NCBI GenBank assembly: GCA_019055375.1 | Contig: JAHQIW010005218.1 | Coordinates: forward strand, 21,864 to 85,863 | DNA: 64,000 bases | DNA from: Parelaphostrongylus tenuis | Lineage: Eukaryota; Nematoda; Chromadorea; Rhabditida; Metastrongylidae | Direction of reading: 5' to 3' | Notes under the pieces: generated by a model | Told to the model about the DNA's origin: nothing | Databases searched by the model: none | What the model saw: only the letters and a program-made list of their open reading frames with translations | Program-made: the position numbers and the translations under genes | Shown: piece by piece, positions 1 to 11,511 of the stretch | Position numbering within the stretch: the stretch's first letter is position 1 | How the letters are laid out: each line of letters starts with the position of its first letter

Positions 1-786
1 GGTAGTTCTAAACGAGATTTATCCGCAAATAAATCGCGATTAGTTAAATTTTACTTGTTCTAATTGCAAGTTAACAAGTGCTTTGGTAACGTAATTCATT
101 GTAAATCAAGTCACTGTTGAAAACTTTTGAGACAGCACTGAGATCACGCAAGAAGAATAAGGAAAAAAAGAGTCCGGAAAATAGAGAAGTTAAGTTTGAG
201 CTAATCCTTATGTCATCTTTTTTCACAACTACGGATTTGTGAACACATAAAACGGAGTGCAGGATACTATTAAAGTTCGCCCATATCGTGATCACTCAAG
301 GTGAGAGAGCCACTTCAAATTTTCATAGCGTAGCCCAACTATTGTACGGCACCAGCGCATTGACCTATTCAAGTAACTCCAAAGCAAAAAGCGATGAAAA
401 TCGCTTAGCTACCAAAGTAGCAGTGTCTTGCGAATTCACAGAGTCGATACAGCCCATGTAGCTTTTTTGGGCCGTTTCTAAAATCACTACTAAAATGCTG
501 ATCTGTTTTCAGATTGATTTTCTCACTCTCACTCAAATAGCAATAATTTCTTTTCAAATCTCAGTCTCTGCATTACATCTCGGAGTGTCGCTGTTTCTCT
601 CAAATTATTTGTTATCTTGTATTAAAGTGGCGATTGTTCAAGAAGTAATCTTGAAAATTTTTCTTAGAAGTTAAATAGAAGTCAAAATTTGAGTGAGATT
701 TGGATTGTCTGAAGATAACCGAAAAAAGAGGTTATGGTAGCAAGATTAAAAGTTTCCGCTAGTTTATCCTTCCTTTTTAATTGCAG

Positions 787-932
787 AATGTTCGGACACG
801 CAGCCGATATCGTGCGGATTATTGAAAAAGGCGGGATTTTTCAACTGCGATTATGAATATACCAACAAGATGTGTTGTGCTTCGTGCAACGCTGCTACTC
901 CTAAGGATTCAGAAGGTCCTGGTATGTCTTAA
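787..932 (+). CDS. Last exon (ShKT domain) of astacin gene A, partial gene at window edge
   Basis: This exon follows an AG acceptor (pyrimidine-rich, ending ttgcag at 786) and runs open to a TAA stop. It encodes about 48 residues starting ECSDTQPISCG, with six cysteines in ShKT spacing (C-S, C-G, N-C-D, M-C-C, S-C). In nematodes the ShKT domain is a small disulfide-knotted module often placed C-terminal to secreted astacin proteases, where it probably helps folding or targeting. The reading phase (two bases completing a Glu codon) matches the last exons of genes B, B' and C. Base 1 of the window looks like the last base of the preceding exon, because GT follows at 2-3 and the same junction exists in gene C at 48,331-48,332. 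The catalytic exons are therefore to the left of the window. It is nearly identical to the gene C copy at 47,416-47,561. Confidence 0.8.
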
Positions 933-1398
933 GATGATCACTGAGACGTCACGTAAGACATCCAGTGAACAGACACGATTCCTAATACATGTGCATCCAT
1001 GTTGACTTCACACACAAAAGCTTCACTCAGATCTTTGTCACAATATTGAGTAATCATTGATCTTTGCTGCTAATATGAAACGTACTAAACACGAAGGTAA
1101 CGCGAAAGATATGATAACGGAGGCAACATACAAAAATGGGCTTCATGATTCGGTCTTAAACTTTATATTCAAAAAATCGGCAGAAATCATAATACAATGA
1201 TGGATTACAAATCGACACTTGCGTGTGCTCGGTTTGACGTTTGATAGTTAAAACAAATTGCAGCTATTGGTCCCTGAAATATTTTTATCCTCGTTTTGTC
1301 ATAACAAAAAAATCTGGCCTCCAATTGCTACGACTTGTAATTACCACAATGCTCCGAGCAAATTTCGTTACTTATCGGTAAGTTCACGTGTTATAATA
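933..1398. other. 3' flank of gene A, no gene seen
   Basis: This non-coding flank contains conserved blocks also found after the ShKT exons of B' (35,926-36,590) and C (46,950-47,415). I see no coding signal in it. Confidence 0.6.
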
Positions 1399-1812
1399 AG
1401 AGGTTGGGGAAAAATGTTCTGAGAAAATGCTTGTAACTTTTTGGCCATTTTTTGGATGTCGGCCATTTTTTGTGTTGTTGGGCCCATTCAAAAGTCCGTC
1501 TTCTCCCGCTTTGATTGGTCTATAACTTATCTACTTGTTCCAAGATTTAGTCAACAAGTAAGCAAATCAGGTTGTTGATAATGCACGAATGGCTGTTGGA
1601 TACAAGTGCAACGGTGGCAAATGAACGCATCAATCTGGCAACACATCAGTCAAATTTTTATGCTCGCGGAATCAATCTTTTGCCGGAAAAGTGCCAGGAA
1701 GTGTTCGATGTTGAAGGGAGTACTTTGACTATTAGTTTTGTCTTTGTTTGGGTGGAGTAGGTGCAAAAATTTTTATTTAAAAGCATTTCCTCAGAACTTT
1801 TTTCCCAATCTA
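1399..1812 (+). mobile_element. Internally deleted mariner-like element, copy 1
   Basis: About 30-bp terminal inverted repeats bound the element: aggttggggaaaaatgttct near 1,401 and its near complement at 1,781-1,812. TA dinucleotides flank it, as expected for mariner insertion. Inside, 1,572-1,760 (+) encodes only the C-terminal end of a mariner transposase (FYARGINLLPEKCQEVFDVEG); the helix-turn-helix and DDD catalytic core are absent. The final tyrosine-containing motif seen in copy 2 is frameshifted here. It is a non-autonomous relic, and its partner lies at 46,541-46,945 in the opposite arm. Confidence 0.8.
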
Positions 1813-2831
1813 TTATCAGTCGAACATAAATTATTCATTGTGCTAGGACAGTGAAAGCTAAACAGTTCCACCAACAAGATGCCATTTCATTCCCCTCAAC
1901 TGCAGTATAATTTTGGTTTTTTGAAAGAAAAGAATACTTAGACGGGCTTTTGATAAAAAACCAATGTGGGCGTTCGGAGAAAGCACATGCATTCGTGCAA
2001 ACACACGTAATCAGAAGCGACGCTGTCGACCTTCGGAACAACAAAGATGAAGTGTGAGTGTCGCTATTGTTCAGCTAATAATCAGATCCTAAACTGAGTG
2101 CCAAAAAACTTCTCGTTTAGCATTTCCTATGAAGCTGAAAATTAATAGACACGGTAAATGAAAAATAAAAAAAAATCCGTAGCATATAAAATATAGCAGA
2201 AATACTTCATAATGAATGTCGATAGCGCAGTGGCAGTGCAGCCCTTTAGAAGGTCGAAAGTGATTAGACTACACACAGGGCATACATCTTATTCTCGCTA
2301 AACAGCACACTTATTACGCTGAGAACCATGTGGGACGCTTCGTCCCACACCGCGCAACGTCAAAACTCTTCAATCATTGTAATAGCCGCGTCGCCCCACA
2401 CGAGAGAGGCGGCGAATCTCGTGAGAAGACACATTCCAGACAGCATAATGGATGCGGGGAGACGAACCCAGATGGTTCTGAGAGAGCATTTTCATCACGA
2501 AATGGTGGGATTTTCGTTGAGAAACTTTATACAGAGACATTCTCAGCAAGGAGAACATATATATCTTCTATATTTCATCTACATTTCCTCTGTTTCAACG
2601 TCGAACACTATATCGCTAAATGATAACATAATGAAAATGACTATGATAGTATTAATGATTATGCTTTCGATAGCGCTAATGATTACAAAAATAATAATAT
2701 TTGCCACCTTTACGTGTGAGATCTAATAAGGGCACTTGCACAGTGCATTCCATTCAATGTGTAGACATTGCATTGACTGACAGTCGAATTTATGGCTGAT
2801 AAAATGGATCATACTTTCGTTCAATATTGAT
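1813..2831. repeat. Composite repeat left of the GTGATA array, no gene
   Basis: The stretch contains a tRNA/SINE-like block (about 2,150-2,310, with gatagcgcagtggcagtgca) that recurs at 19,985-20,145, a perfect hairpin at 2,329-2,349, and sequence that recurs inverted at 53,560-54,130. Short ORFs here have no recognisable protein similarity and overlap on both strands. Confidence 0.6.
2329..2349. repeat. Perfect 9-bp hairpin
   Basis: tgtgggacg-ctt-cgtcccaca is a perfect stem. The copy near 54,082 has the same stem with one G-T pair and a different loop (aaa). The stem is conserved while the loop changes. Confidence 0.7.
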
Positions 2832-3108
2832 TGTGATAATATTAATGGTAGTGATAATAATAGTGGTAGTAAAGGTGATAGTGATGTTTATGACATTGAT
2901 GATAGTGATCGTGATAACCGTGATAGTGGTGATAGTCACAGTAATTAGTGATAACGATGTTAGTGATAGTGATTTGGTGATAGTGGTAGTAATGTTAGTG
3001 ATAATGACAGTAATAATGACAGTGATGGTGATAGCGATGATAATAGTGACAGTGATAGTAGCAGTGGCAGTGAAAGTGATGGTGCTAGTGGTAGTGACAG
3101 TGACAGCT
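2832..3108. repeat. GTGATA-type degenerate hexanucleotide array, copy 1
   Basis: Imperfect tandem GTGATA/GTAATA units run for about 280 bp. Translations give only artificial Val/Ile-rich or Ser/Leu-rich strings. Equivalent arrays on the complementary strand lie at 46,038-46,290 and 53,020-53,270. Confidence 0.9.
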
Positions 3109-5191
3109 TCCTAGTAAGTGGTCGTCCATACCCAGAGCGCACTCTCCTCTGCCTTTATTGTGACTCTCAATTTTTCCACGGTCTCAATCACCTACCGAGA
3201 CGGCGACGTGGAATGAAGGCGTTTGCTGCAAGAGAGCGCACAGAGACGATATGGCCAGGCTAGCGAGTGTCACGAACGCGACGGGTCGAACCCCATGCCT
3301 ATCAACTGTCGGCGCCAGAATGTTATGCTAATCAAAGAATGCTCTACATCAGTGAGATCAGAACCTCTGCAGGAGTTAATCCATCTTTCACTCCGCATAT
3401 TTATGAAAAGGACGAGAATAGATTCGAACAGTAGAGCAGCTAAAAAGGGAAATAAATAAGGTTAAGTTATGTTAAATGAATAAATGTCAGGATGAATCAA
3501 TCATGCCGTCGTTTAGAGATAGTCGTACTTTTATGAATGTCACGACAGTTGAAGAAATCTCGCCCATCTTCACGCAATCGCTCAAATCGTCCAGTGTGAA
3601 AATTTCCGCTTAAACTATGCTATAGAAATAATACTACAAAAATGCAGTTCTTGTGAACACTGATTAGTTATGTCACGGTTCTCCTTCTTTGAGAAGTCCC
3701 GAAGCCCGGTAAATTGTGAGGGTACATAACGCCTCCTTAGATTGTGGAAAGACGAATCATTGTCGAAACAAAAGCGACCGCTTGTGTTTCAAAGACGGTG
3801 AGCTCGGAATACCGGCTCTTTGCTTCTGTAGCGTCGAATATGTGAGAGAAATTATATGAACCGCTGAAATTAAGCGGCTGAGAAGAACGAAAGAGGTGGT
3901 CAAAGTCACTCAACAGATGAGCTAATACCCTTCCGCCGGAAGAGACTGTCAAGCTACCCCCTAGCACTCACCCACAACGTTCAGTGTGGAGTTATCTTGC
4001 AACATTGGCATAAGATATCGCGTTTTTGATAATCGTTCGATATCTCAAATCTTGAGAGTTTCGGTATTGTTTTTGCTTCTCTACAAGCGCCGTGAGTGTA
4101 AAATCAAAAATATTTCACACACAAGCATTTTTCGCTTAACTCTTTGCCGTCAGACCTTCTATGACCAATCGTTAGCTTAGGTCGCGACGATTTCAATATA
4201 TTATTTGATTGTTAAAAAAAAACTTTTCAGCTGATTGTAGCAGCCAAAAAAAAAACCGGGTTTCGCAAACAACCGTGATATTGCAAATGGCGCGGTGTGT
4301 TGCAAGATCCCATCCACATACCGGACAAAGAGCGCGCGCCAGATGCGTAACTCAGTATTTATTGAGTGGTCGCAGCGCAATAAGAAGTCTTTCTCAAAAT
4401 CCAGGTAAAGAATTGAAATTGCCGAGATTTCTGCTATCGAATGATTAATAAACATTTTCGTGTGTTAACATTTTCCTCCGAAGAAAACTTTTTATTCAAA
4501 CTTTCAGGAACCATTCGACATCTAAAATCTCAACGCTTTCAATAACGAACTTGATTTTCTATAGTAGATTTAGGTTCTTTTGAGGTGGTAGCACGATAAG
4601 GAGAAACGTCTCTTTCGCTGGACAAGAACTTTCGGATGAGTATCAGTAACCATTCGGAAGCTTAAGTTCTGGCTACTACGCTACATTGCCGTCATTTTGA
4701 GAGCATCTTTTATAAGGCTGAAGTCCAAAAGAACATTATGCTTTAGACCGGTCGCACAGTTTCACTATTACTTCACGTGAAAGACGAGATTTGTATGAAC
4801 GTGTCTCATAGTATCACCTTCATGCGTTAACCTGGAGTTCCTTTCAAAGCGAATAGACAATAATGAATTACAAAACTCACACCCTACATGCGATTCACTG
4901 AAGCACCATGCCGTCAATCAACGGTCGCGTTGAAACCAAGGGCATCTTTCTCGCATCCCGCTTCCAGCCTGTAGATTAGCCAAAAACAGATGTCTGCGTG
5001 TGAGTCAATCTTTTTTTTTCCTGCTGCACTGCGGCGAAACGGTCTCTTCAGAAAATTAGCACGCCTTTGAATTCAATGAACCCTAGGGTATTCAATAGTT
5101 ACTTATATTCTGAATAAATGATTAGCTCTGTTTTGCGAGAAAAACGCCATGTGAAACACGAAAGTTTCCCTTTTCAATGTGCCTGCCTTTT
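3109..5191. repeat. Repeat-filled intergenic region
   Basis: Blocks at about 3,200-3,980 recur at 20,210-20,770 (+) and 45,150-45,960 (inverted). From about 4,200 to 4,560 there are degenerate units of a dispersed repeat whose core resembles gctatcgaatggttatta, and the matching units in the other arm are at 44,500-45,080. No exon could be supported. Confidence 0.6.
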
Positions 5192-5426
5192 CAATTATTT
5201 TTGAGCCATACTTGTGGTCTGTCATAGCACTTATACAATGCAATACACGTGTTTCGGCCTCCCAGCCTCGTCAGTTGCACGGTGTCTTACGGTTGCGGGA
5301 TCTGTCTGACAGACTGAGTGAACCGTAAGGCATCGTGTATTTGACGTGGCTGGAAGGGCGAAACACATATACTGTACTGTATAAGTGCCCATAACAGACC
5401 ACATGCATGGCTCATAAAATAATTAC
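5192..5426. mobile_element. Foldback (palindromic) element, copy 1
   Basis: The two halves are inverted copies of about 100 bp each, from taattatttttgagcc to ggctcataaaataatta, with a short non-palindromic centre. There is no coding capacity. A second copy is at 43,700-43,934. Related ends (gagccacgcatgt...ggtctg) occur near 8,500, 9,600, 39,600, 40,570 and 55,400, so this is a dispersed family. Confidence 0.8.
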
Positions 5427-5559
5427 TAGGCATGTCGATTTTCAGTTGTACTTAAATTATGGATTGTAAAAATGAACCTATTCCGAAAACTGAGTTGCAC
5501 AAGACACGTATAAAAACGACTGACATCATTGAAAAACTGGTTTTAGCTGATGAAGTGTC

Positions 5560-6470
5560 TATAAAGTTGTAAAACATTTCAAAGACAAGGAAGTGTGGAC
5601 CGTATACGAAAAAGAGCGCCCAATCACTGCTTCCACTGCGGAGAAGAATCAGAACATCTGTCGCCAAATTTAACATAATCTGAAGCGTTTGATGCGTATA
5701 ATGACAAAGAAGTTGGGGATCAGAGAATGCAGTGTCCGAAGCATTCCAAGAAATGAGCTGAAACTGCGCAGCTGCAAAATCTTTAATGTTCACTTTCTAG
5801 ACAAAAGGATGAATGAAGAACGGCTTTTCGAGGCTAGCCGAATGATTCAATTAAAGGCCGGCTCGGTGGTTGATGGCGCTTCTTACGGATGAGGAGATAT
5901 TACAATGGAACCAATCCACAATCGTCAAGATCACGTAAACTTTTCAAGAAGGATCAACAGAAGTCTGCAGTAGCAGAGACCATGAGCTGCAGTCATTTTC
6001 CGGGTTCTGCGAAGTTCTGGGCCAGTACTCGCGCCACCGGAAAGATGTTATCGGTCTCCATCAACAAAGGAGTAAAGACTGCCAGCTTTCAACGGCAAGT
6101 TTTAAGGAACGCATTGGAGCTTTGGACTATTCACATTTTGACGCTGACGAATTTACGCTTTGACAAGACAACGCTTCTGAGTAATCGGACCCGCTCAGCC
6201 ATTGCCATGTGCAAAGAAGTGCTTCCAGGCTTTTGAGGACAGTCGGCGGTCAAGCTCGCCGGATCTTAACTCAATGGATTGATCCGATTGTTCCACACTA
6301 GAGAATGAAGTCTTGACTACTTGCTACATTACGCGATTGAAAACGGCTTTCACACGCGCTTGGGACGAAATACGGGGCAAACCTATGTGTGTATCGTTGG
6401 AAACTCTCGCAGGCGACTCCGTAAAGGTATAAAGAGCAGAGGAGACATTTTCAAAAAGTGTTATAAACTT
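5560..6470 (+). pseudogene. Decayed Tc1/mariner-superfamily transposase, copy 1
   Basis: Fragments in shifting frames read in transposase order. First comes a helix-turn-helix-like piece (KKLGIRECSVRSIPRNELKL, then VHFLDKRMNEERL) at 5,689-5,890. Next is a core segment resembling W-x-TATGK-x-x-V-x-x-KGVK (SAKFWASTRATGKMLSVSIN) at 6,000-6,230. The last is a C-terminal piece (SRRRLRKGIKSRGDIFK) at 6,400-6,460. In-frame stops and frameshifts separate them. The motifs fit nematode Tc1/mariner transposases that integrate at TA. No terminal repeats were recognised. The inverted partner is at 42,690-43,560 with the same kind of decay. Confidence 0.7.
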
Positions 6471-9400
6471 TTTTTATCTATTGTAATAATTATCAACATG
6501 ATAAACGGTATTGTTCCTTGAACCGAATGAAATCATTTATTTATGCAGGATATTTTAGTGTTGAAATATCCGAGAAAATAATGACAACTTTCACCCACCC
6601 TGAAAATATGTGAACAAGTGACTCATGTTCATATACATATGCATAAAATATCAGTGGCATGATTTACAGGATTACTCCATCAATTATTATTACACTCACT
6701 GTTTATTATTATTACACTAATAAGATTGCTGTATGGTAGATTATCACGAAGGAGCAAATAAAATTTCGTCTACAGTCGCCAAGAACCATCCTGCATTTTG
6801 AGAAGTGACGAATCGTTCCGGGTTGTCCGAGTATTGAATAAAAGAGCGCTGAGGAGTCGGTTTTATCTGTGCAGTAATGTACACTACTCGATTTGTCTTG
6901 ATGTGACAGCTACGAAGATCATGATTGGAAGAAAAACAACTGATGTGGACACTCAACGTTCACTATGGTTCTGATGAAGGCTGAAAAGCTGAACGTTAGC
7001 CTTAACCCCTTCTAGATCACCACTTGTAATCACCACACGCATATAGTCGCTGGTATATTCTATTATACGCAGCGCTTCGAAGTTATAATAATGAATAAAA
7101 ATCGCTAAACAATGTACAGTTTGTCAAAAAAGATGTGGCACAGCGCACGCGTTGCCAGGTCATCGACAACGTAATGTAAAAAGCTCTTCTGGTACTAAGC
7201 TTTTTCAGCAAAAAAGGCTTTTTCTCTAGACCTTTAGTAGCAACTCAATAGCTTGAATTTCGGTAATTCCGACGCTTTACAAGAATTTTGAAAAGCAAAT
7301 TCTAATGCTCTGCAACAGCGAGAAAAAATTAGGTCTCAAACTTAATTTTATTTGTTCGCTCGCTTGGGGTTTATGAATAGTTTCCCACCTGAAGTTCAAT
7401 GGATTTTCGATAGCATAAATCATGCTAATTTTATGGCCAGTTTCTCGTCTCGAGAATCTTCTATAGAATGCTGTATGAGCAAAAGGAAATGACGATTCAC
7501 CATTGAATGACGATCTTCGTAAATAAGAGATATATATATATATATGCATCAAAAGCGTATGAGTTTGTGGAGGTAGTCGTATTGTATAAGAATATCGAAA
7601 CGAATCCGAACACTTTTTTGACATAGAGAAAAAAACTCCCAATAAATATCGAAAATTGCTTTTCGTCTGATGGCGCTGCACGCGTCGACTTCAATTATCG
7701 CCAAAAAAGCGCAATTTTCGTTCTTTATCTAAAAATATTTCCCCGTTACGAAAGAATTTTCGAGCTTGACGTATATGTAGGAAAGATTTCGCTTCAACGT
7801 TCTATAAACCTTCACTCTTTATTTGATTTTACATAGCAAATAAACACTTTTTTTCGAATCAATAGTCAATTATTGTGACTGAGAAGCGTTATCTTTTTTG
7901 CTCTTACAGCCTCAATGAGGAGTTTTCTAAATTCGAACTGAGATTCGAGATGGCGTACTAAAAATCACACCACATAACTAATTTGATAAAGTCACACATT
8001 GAAGGAAATGTGTTCGTTCTTGAATCACACTTCAAAATATTGTTGAAAAAGGAAAACTGATAAATAGGTACACGTTGTTTTCTCATTGATGTGACCTTCG
8101 TATCGAAAAATGAAAATTTCTAGGAAACGTAGGCGTTCTTTCTACCAAAAAGAAATTTATAAAAAGCATCTAGTAACGCATTTATCCTGATCAAAACTTG
8201 TCTCTAGAGTATGAATTTTACTAAACAAGTACCAATACACACACTGTGAAGCTCAAGTGACGAGCTACTTACTCAGAGTGTGAAACGGGATTCTTGATTC
8301 TCTTCCTGTAGAACACTAAAAAATCAGTTAAGAAAACAAATCAGCCTTAAGAATCTTCGCTTGTTGGTCCATCGAATGGCTATCAAAACTCCTGTCAGTC
8401 GGGCAGTTACCTTTCTTAGTCCTTTGTCAAACCTGTGAGGGTGCTCCAGTCCCCACACTAAGAGTTAGCGACGACGAACGTTGTAAGTCAGCCCTTTATA
8501 ACAGACCGCAAGACATGCGTGGCTCAAAACATACTGATATTTGAGCTACGGTCTTAAGAAAACAATCGAAACGAAAGATATGATTATTAAAACTCTATTG
8601 CTGAGATAAGTGTCAACGATAGGAAAGCACTCTAAAGGTGAAAAGTATTTGTATATGCTGTTTTATACAGCTCATTAAGAACCTATATTTTGAGATCAGT
8701 TTTTTTTGAAGTTCACATTTCAAGTCGCAATTTTTCAAGCTATCCAGTGGCTCTTATAACTTTAGTGAAAAACCTTTGTCCGGTGAAGAAGCCAAGCAAA
8801 CATGAGTACCAGATACACTATACACTCCGAGAAAAAAAAACGACAGTTTCCTTTGTTGCTACAGCTCATCAGAATGGCGTTTTTTGAAACCAAGCATCTC
8901 TTCGGAACCGCAATTTTTTCATCTATCGAATGACCGTTTAGAAATTGATGAAGAGTCTGTGCTCGACGCTCGACGAGAAAACCACGAAAATGGTGCACGT
9001 CATCCCGCAAGGGTTTATTAAGGTTCATGAAAACTTCGTGTTGTTTTGCTAATAAGTAGATAATATTATTTGTCCATACTGAAGATCTGCGGGAAGTCTT
9101 AATTCAGCATGGCGAGACATGCCTCACTGTCACGTGTGACATGAAGCAGTATACAACTTTTTTTATGTGAGAGCTGTATTGGCAGTCTATGTCAACTTGG
9201 TAAGGTGAATTTCACTTGGACATGAGCGAGAGGCACATCAGAAGGGGAAAGTATGCAGAAAATTTTACATTCCTTTCTTGTGATCAAAATCTAGACAGTG
9301 GGAATTTTCTCTTGAAGTGATGGAGGTGTTTGGCTCACTGGGCTGCTGAAAACCTGATCTTTCCAAACTGGAAAAGTGGAAACCAGAGAAACGTTAATTG

Positions 9401-9780
9401 CCAGTATAAATTGTATTATAACATCGTACTCAACTTATAAACGAAGAAGAAAGTTGAGCAGTACTGATAATGTTGGTCGTCGCCTACTCTTAGTATAGCG
9501 GACTGAGCGCCTCGAGAGGCTTGGCAAAAGACGAACGATACCGCCCAAATGATTAGACCGTCAAAGTCGAAACACATGTATCGAACTCTATACGTCAGCC
9601 TACTTAACAGACCATATGACATTTTGAATAAAATTATAGTTATGAGGTTTGTTCGAAAGAAAAAACTTTTTATTGGCGTTTGGGTTGGTATGCGGTTATT
9701 ACCTGCGCGGTAACGACACTCACATTTCACCCCTGTTATTCCATATTTCGACACCAAAAACACTGATTTTTTTCACAATC
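6471..9780. repeat. Rest of left arm, no gene seen
   Basis: The segment matches 39,558-42,680 in reverse. It contains dispersed-repeat units (about 7,200-7,330 and 8,640-8,960), a short TA run at 7,530-7,548 and foldback-family ends. ORFs here (for example - strand 9,416-9,763) also appear in the other arm but resemble no protein family I know. Confidence 0.6.
9666..9676 (-). other. Empty target site matching the PLE insertion in the other arm
   Basis: On the - strand this reads ccaataaaaag, continuous with flanks that in the right arm are split by a 2.8-kb PLE at 36,731-39,546 and its duplicated ccaataaaaag. Confidence 0.8.
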
Positions 9781-9815
9781 ATATAAAGTCAATTTTCTCT
9801 AATGTTATTTCTAAG

Positions 9816-9878
9816 AAAAGTCATTGACATTTTCAGTGGAAGAAAAGGTGATATTTTGCAGTTTCATCGAGTGCGTAG
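9816..9878 (+). pseudogene. Gene B exon 2 (propeptide)
   Basis: It reads K-V-IDIFSGRKGDILQFHRVR and is followed by TAG|GTGAGT. The B' copy (28,615-28,678) reads KIIDIFNGRKGDIAQLHRKR. Amino acids are better conserved than codon third positions, which supports a former coding exon. Propeptides of astacins keep the enzyme inactive until cleaved. Confidence 0.65.
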
Positions 9879-10288
9879 GTGAGTTCACAGTCTTACTCTT
9901 GACCACTAATAGAAAAGTTTGAAATAAAATCATGCATATAAAGACATTATAAAAGTACATACTATCTCCAGAACAACACAAAAATGTTGAAGGTACAAGT
10001 CAACTCAGTGGTAAGATAAGCTGCATGAGGTGTTCAAAAATTTAGCTGCGAATCTAGTTTTTTGGAAAATTGACCCTAAACACGTCCAATACTGTATGAA
10101 CATTTGGTGAACGTCAAATAGACCTTTGAGTAATAAAGAATAAGATTTCCTGAATGAGGATTCTTTGATTCGGGAAGATCTCATTACCGAAAAAATATCG
10201 ACAATCAACGAAAAACCTGCTACTCGTGAGAAGTAATGCTGTTTCTCTAAAATACTGCCTCGTTACCATATTTATTGATTTATTTAAG

Positions 10289-10404
10289 ATCAATCGATGG
10301 CGAAAAATTGCACAACGCAATGTTCAACAATTCTCGAAGCAAATGGAATCTGAAAGACTCAGAAGGGAACATTGTGATGCCATACGTAATCTCGGGATAA
10401 TATG
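10289..10404 (+). pseudogene. Gene B exon 3 (propeptide end and mature N-terminus)
   Basis: After an acceptor ending tttaag, the frame set by exon 2 reads SIDGEKLHNAMFNNSRSKWN and then a run ending IVMPYVISG, the usual start of mature astacin (compare W..G.IPYVI). A TAA then interrupts the last codons before the GTATAT donor. Length is 116 nt against 115 nt in B', which has lost a base. Confidence 0.7.
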
Positions 10405-11511
10405 GTATATAGAACTCAATTGCTATGGTTCATTATAATGTTATCGCAAAAAGCACCTCCTTTCTCCTCACGGTGCAAAAAGGATGACGGAACACCCTTA
10501 ATTATTTAATGATAGCACGTTACATTAACACCAGCACGTAATGAATTTACTTCTCCCAATATTTTAAGAGTCTCAATAGCAGCTGTCAGAATAAATATAG
10601 ATATTATCACGTTGACTTCGATTCTGGTGACCCTTTTTCAAAATAATTCTGCTTACTTTTCTGATCAAACATTTCACACCTACAAATTTTGAGATCGTTT
10701 CCGCTATCCGCTCGCAGTTCGGCCTCTCACGAGAAATGCATTTTTCAGTTATTTTCAAAGGTTGAATAGTCAATAAATAGCTTAACTCTTGAAAAAATAG
10801 AAGATGCACTTTAGTCCTAAAATCGCTCCTTGATACTCTGTAACAGGAAAAATAAAATTGCTTCTTATTCAAGCATTCCTTGGCAAACAAAGCTTTTCCT
10901 TCAGACTTTTAGTAAACATTCAACAGCTTGGACTTCGCCAATTCCAAAAATTTTTTGATTCTTGAAAAAGACTTTCCAATACGCTGTTCAATCAAGGAAA
11001 CCTTGAGTTCCCTAAATTCGGATCATTTTGCATTAGCACCTTTATCAATCCCTTGAGAAAAATGCGACTTTCAATTTTCTTTTGAGTTTTAAAAATCGTC
11101 TCATGGGTCAGTTCTCATGAATTTTAATGGTGTATGTCATTTTCAAAACCATTTATTATTACGGTCTAGCAGTAAAAAAATTGTTTCTCATCCAAAGATT
11201 TATTGCCTACCAAAGATTTTTCTCTAGACTTTATTAACTACTCGATACTATAAACCTCTACGATTCCAGTGATATACATGGTAACTTGAAAAGAACCTTT
11301 CAATGAGGAGTAGCAGCCAGAAGAATGTTAAGTTTCGCGCAGCTCAGCTCTGACACCAAACCACCGCGCTTTGCAGGTATGTGGAAATTATGTGGTAACA
11401 TCGGTACTAGGACACAGCGCTTTTTCCAGCGTCAGATTTGCGAGCCTCAGTCTTCCTTTGATTATTACACAACACTAAGAGCTCCTTTTTAGATTCCAAA
11501 CAAATTATTAA

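Larger units (their letters stand above)
1..9780. repeat. Left arm of a large inverted duplication
   Basis: Read in reverse complement, this segment follows 36,600-48,332 in the same order: astacin 3' exon, deleted mariner element, GTGATA array, foldback element, Tc1-like relic and intergenic repeats. Position p here corresponds roughly to 48,340 minus p up to the PLE insertion site. The match stops just before exon 2 of gene B. Arms differ by many substitutions and small indels, so the duplication is old. Its left end may lie outside the window. Confidence 0.8.

Noticed and set aside
787..932. ShKT exon as a stand-alone toxin peptide gene
   Set aside because: It begins at a splice acceptor with no signal peptide, and in B' and C the same exon follows astacin exons in phase.
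2832..3108. CRISPR array
   Set aside because: Units are about 6 bp without spacers, and the genome is eukaryotic.
2827..3142. Long hydrophobic ORFs (MIVIILMVVIII... type) at 2.8, 46.1 and 53.0 kb
   Set aside because: They are translations of the GTGATA array; all frames of such repeats are open, and the composition is artificial.
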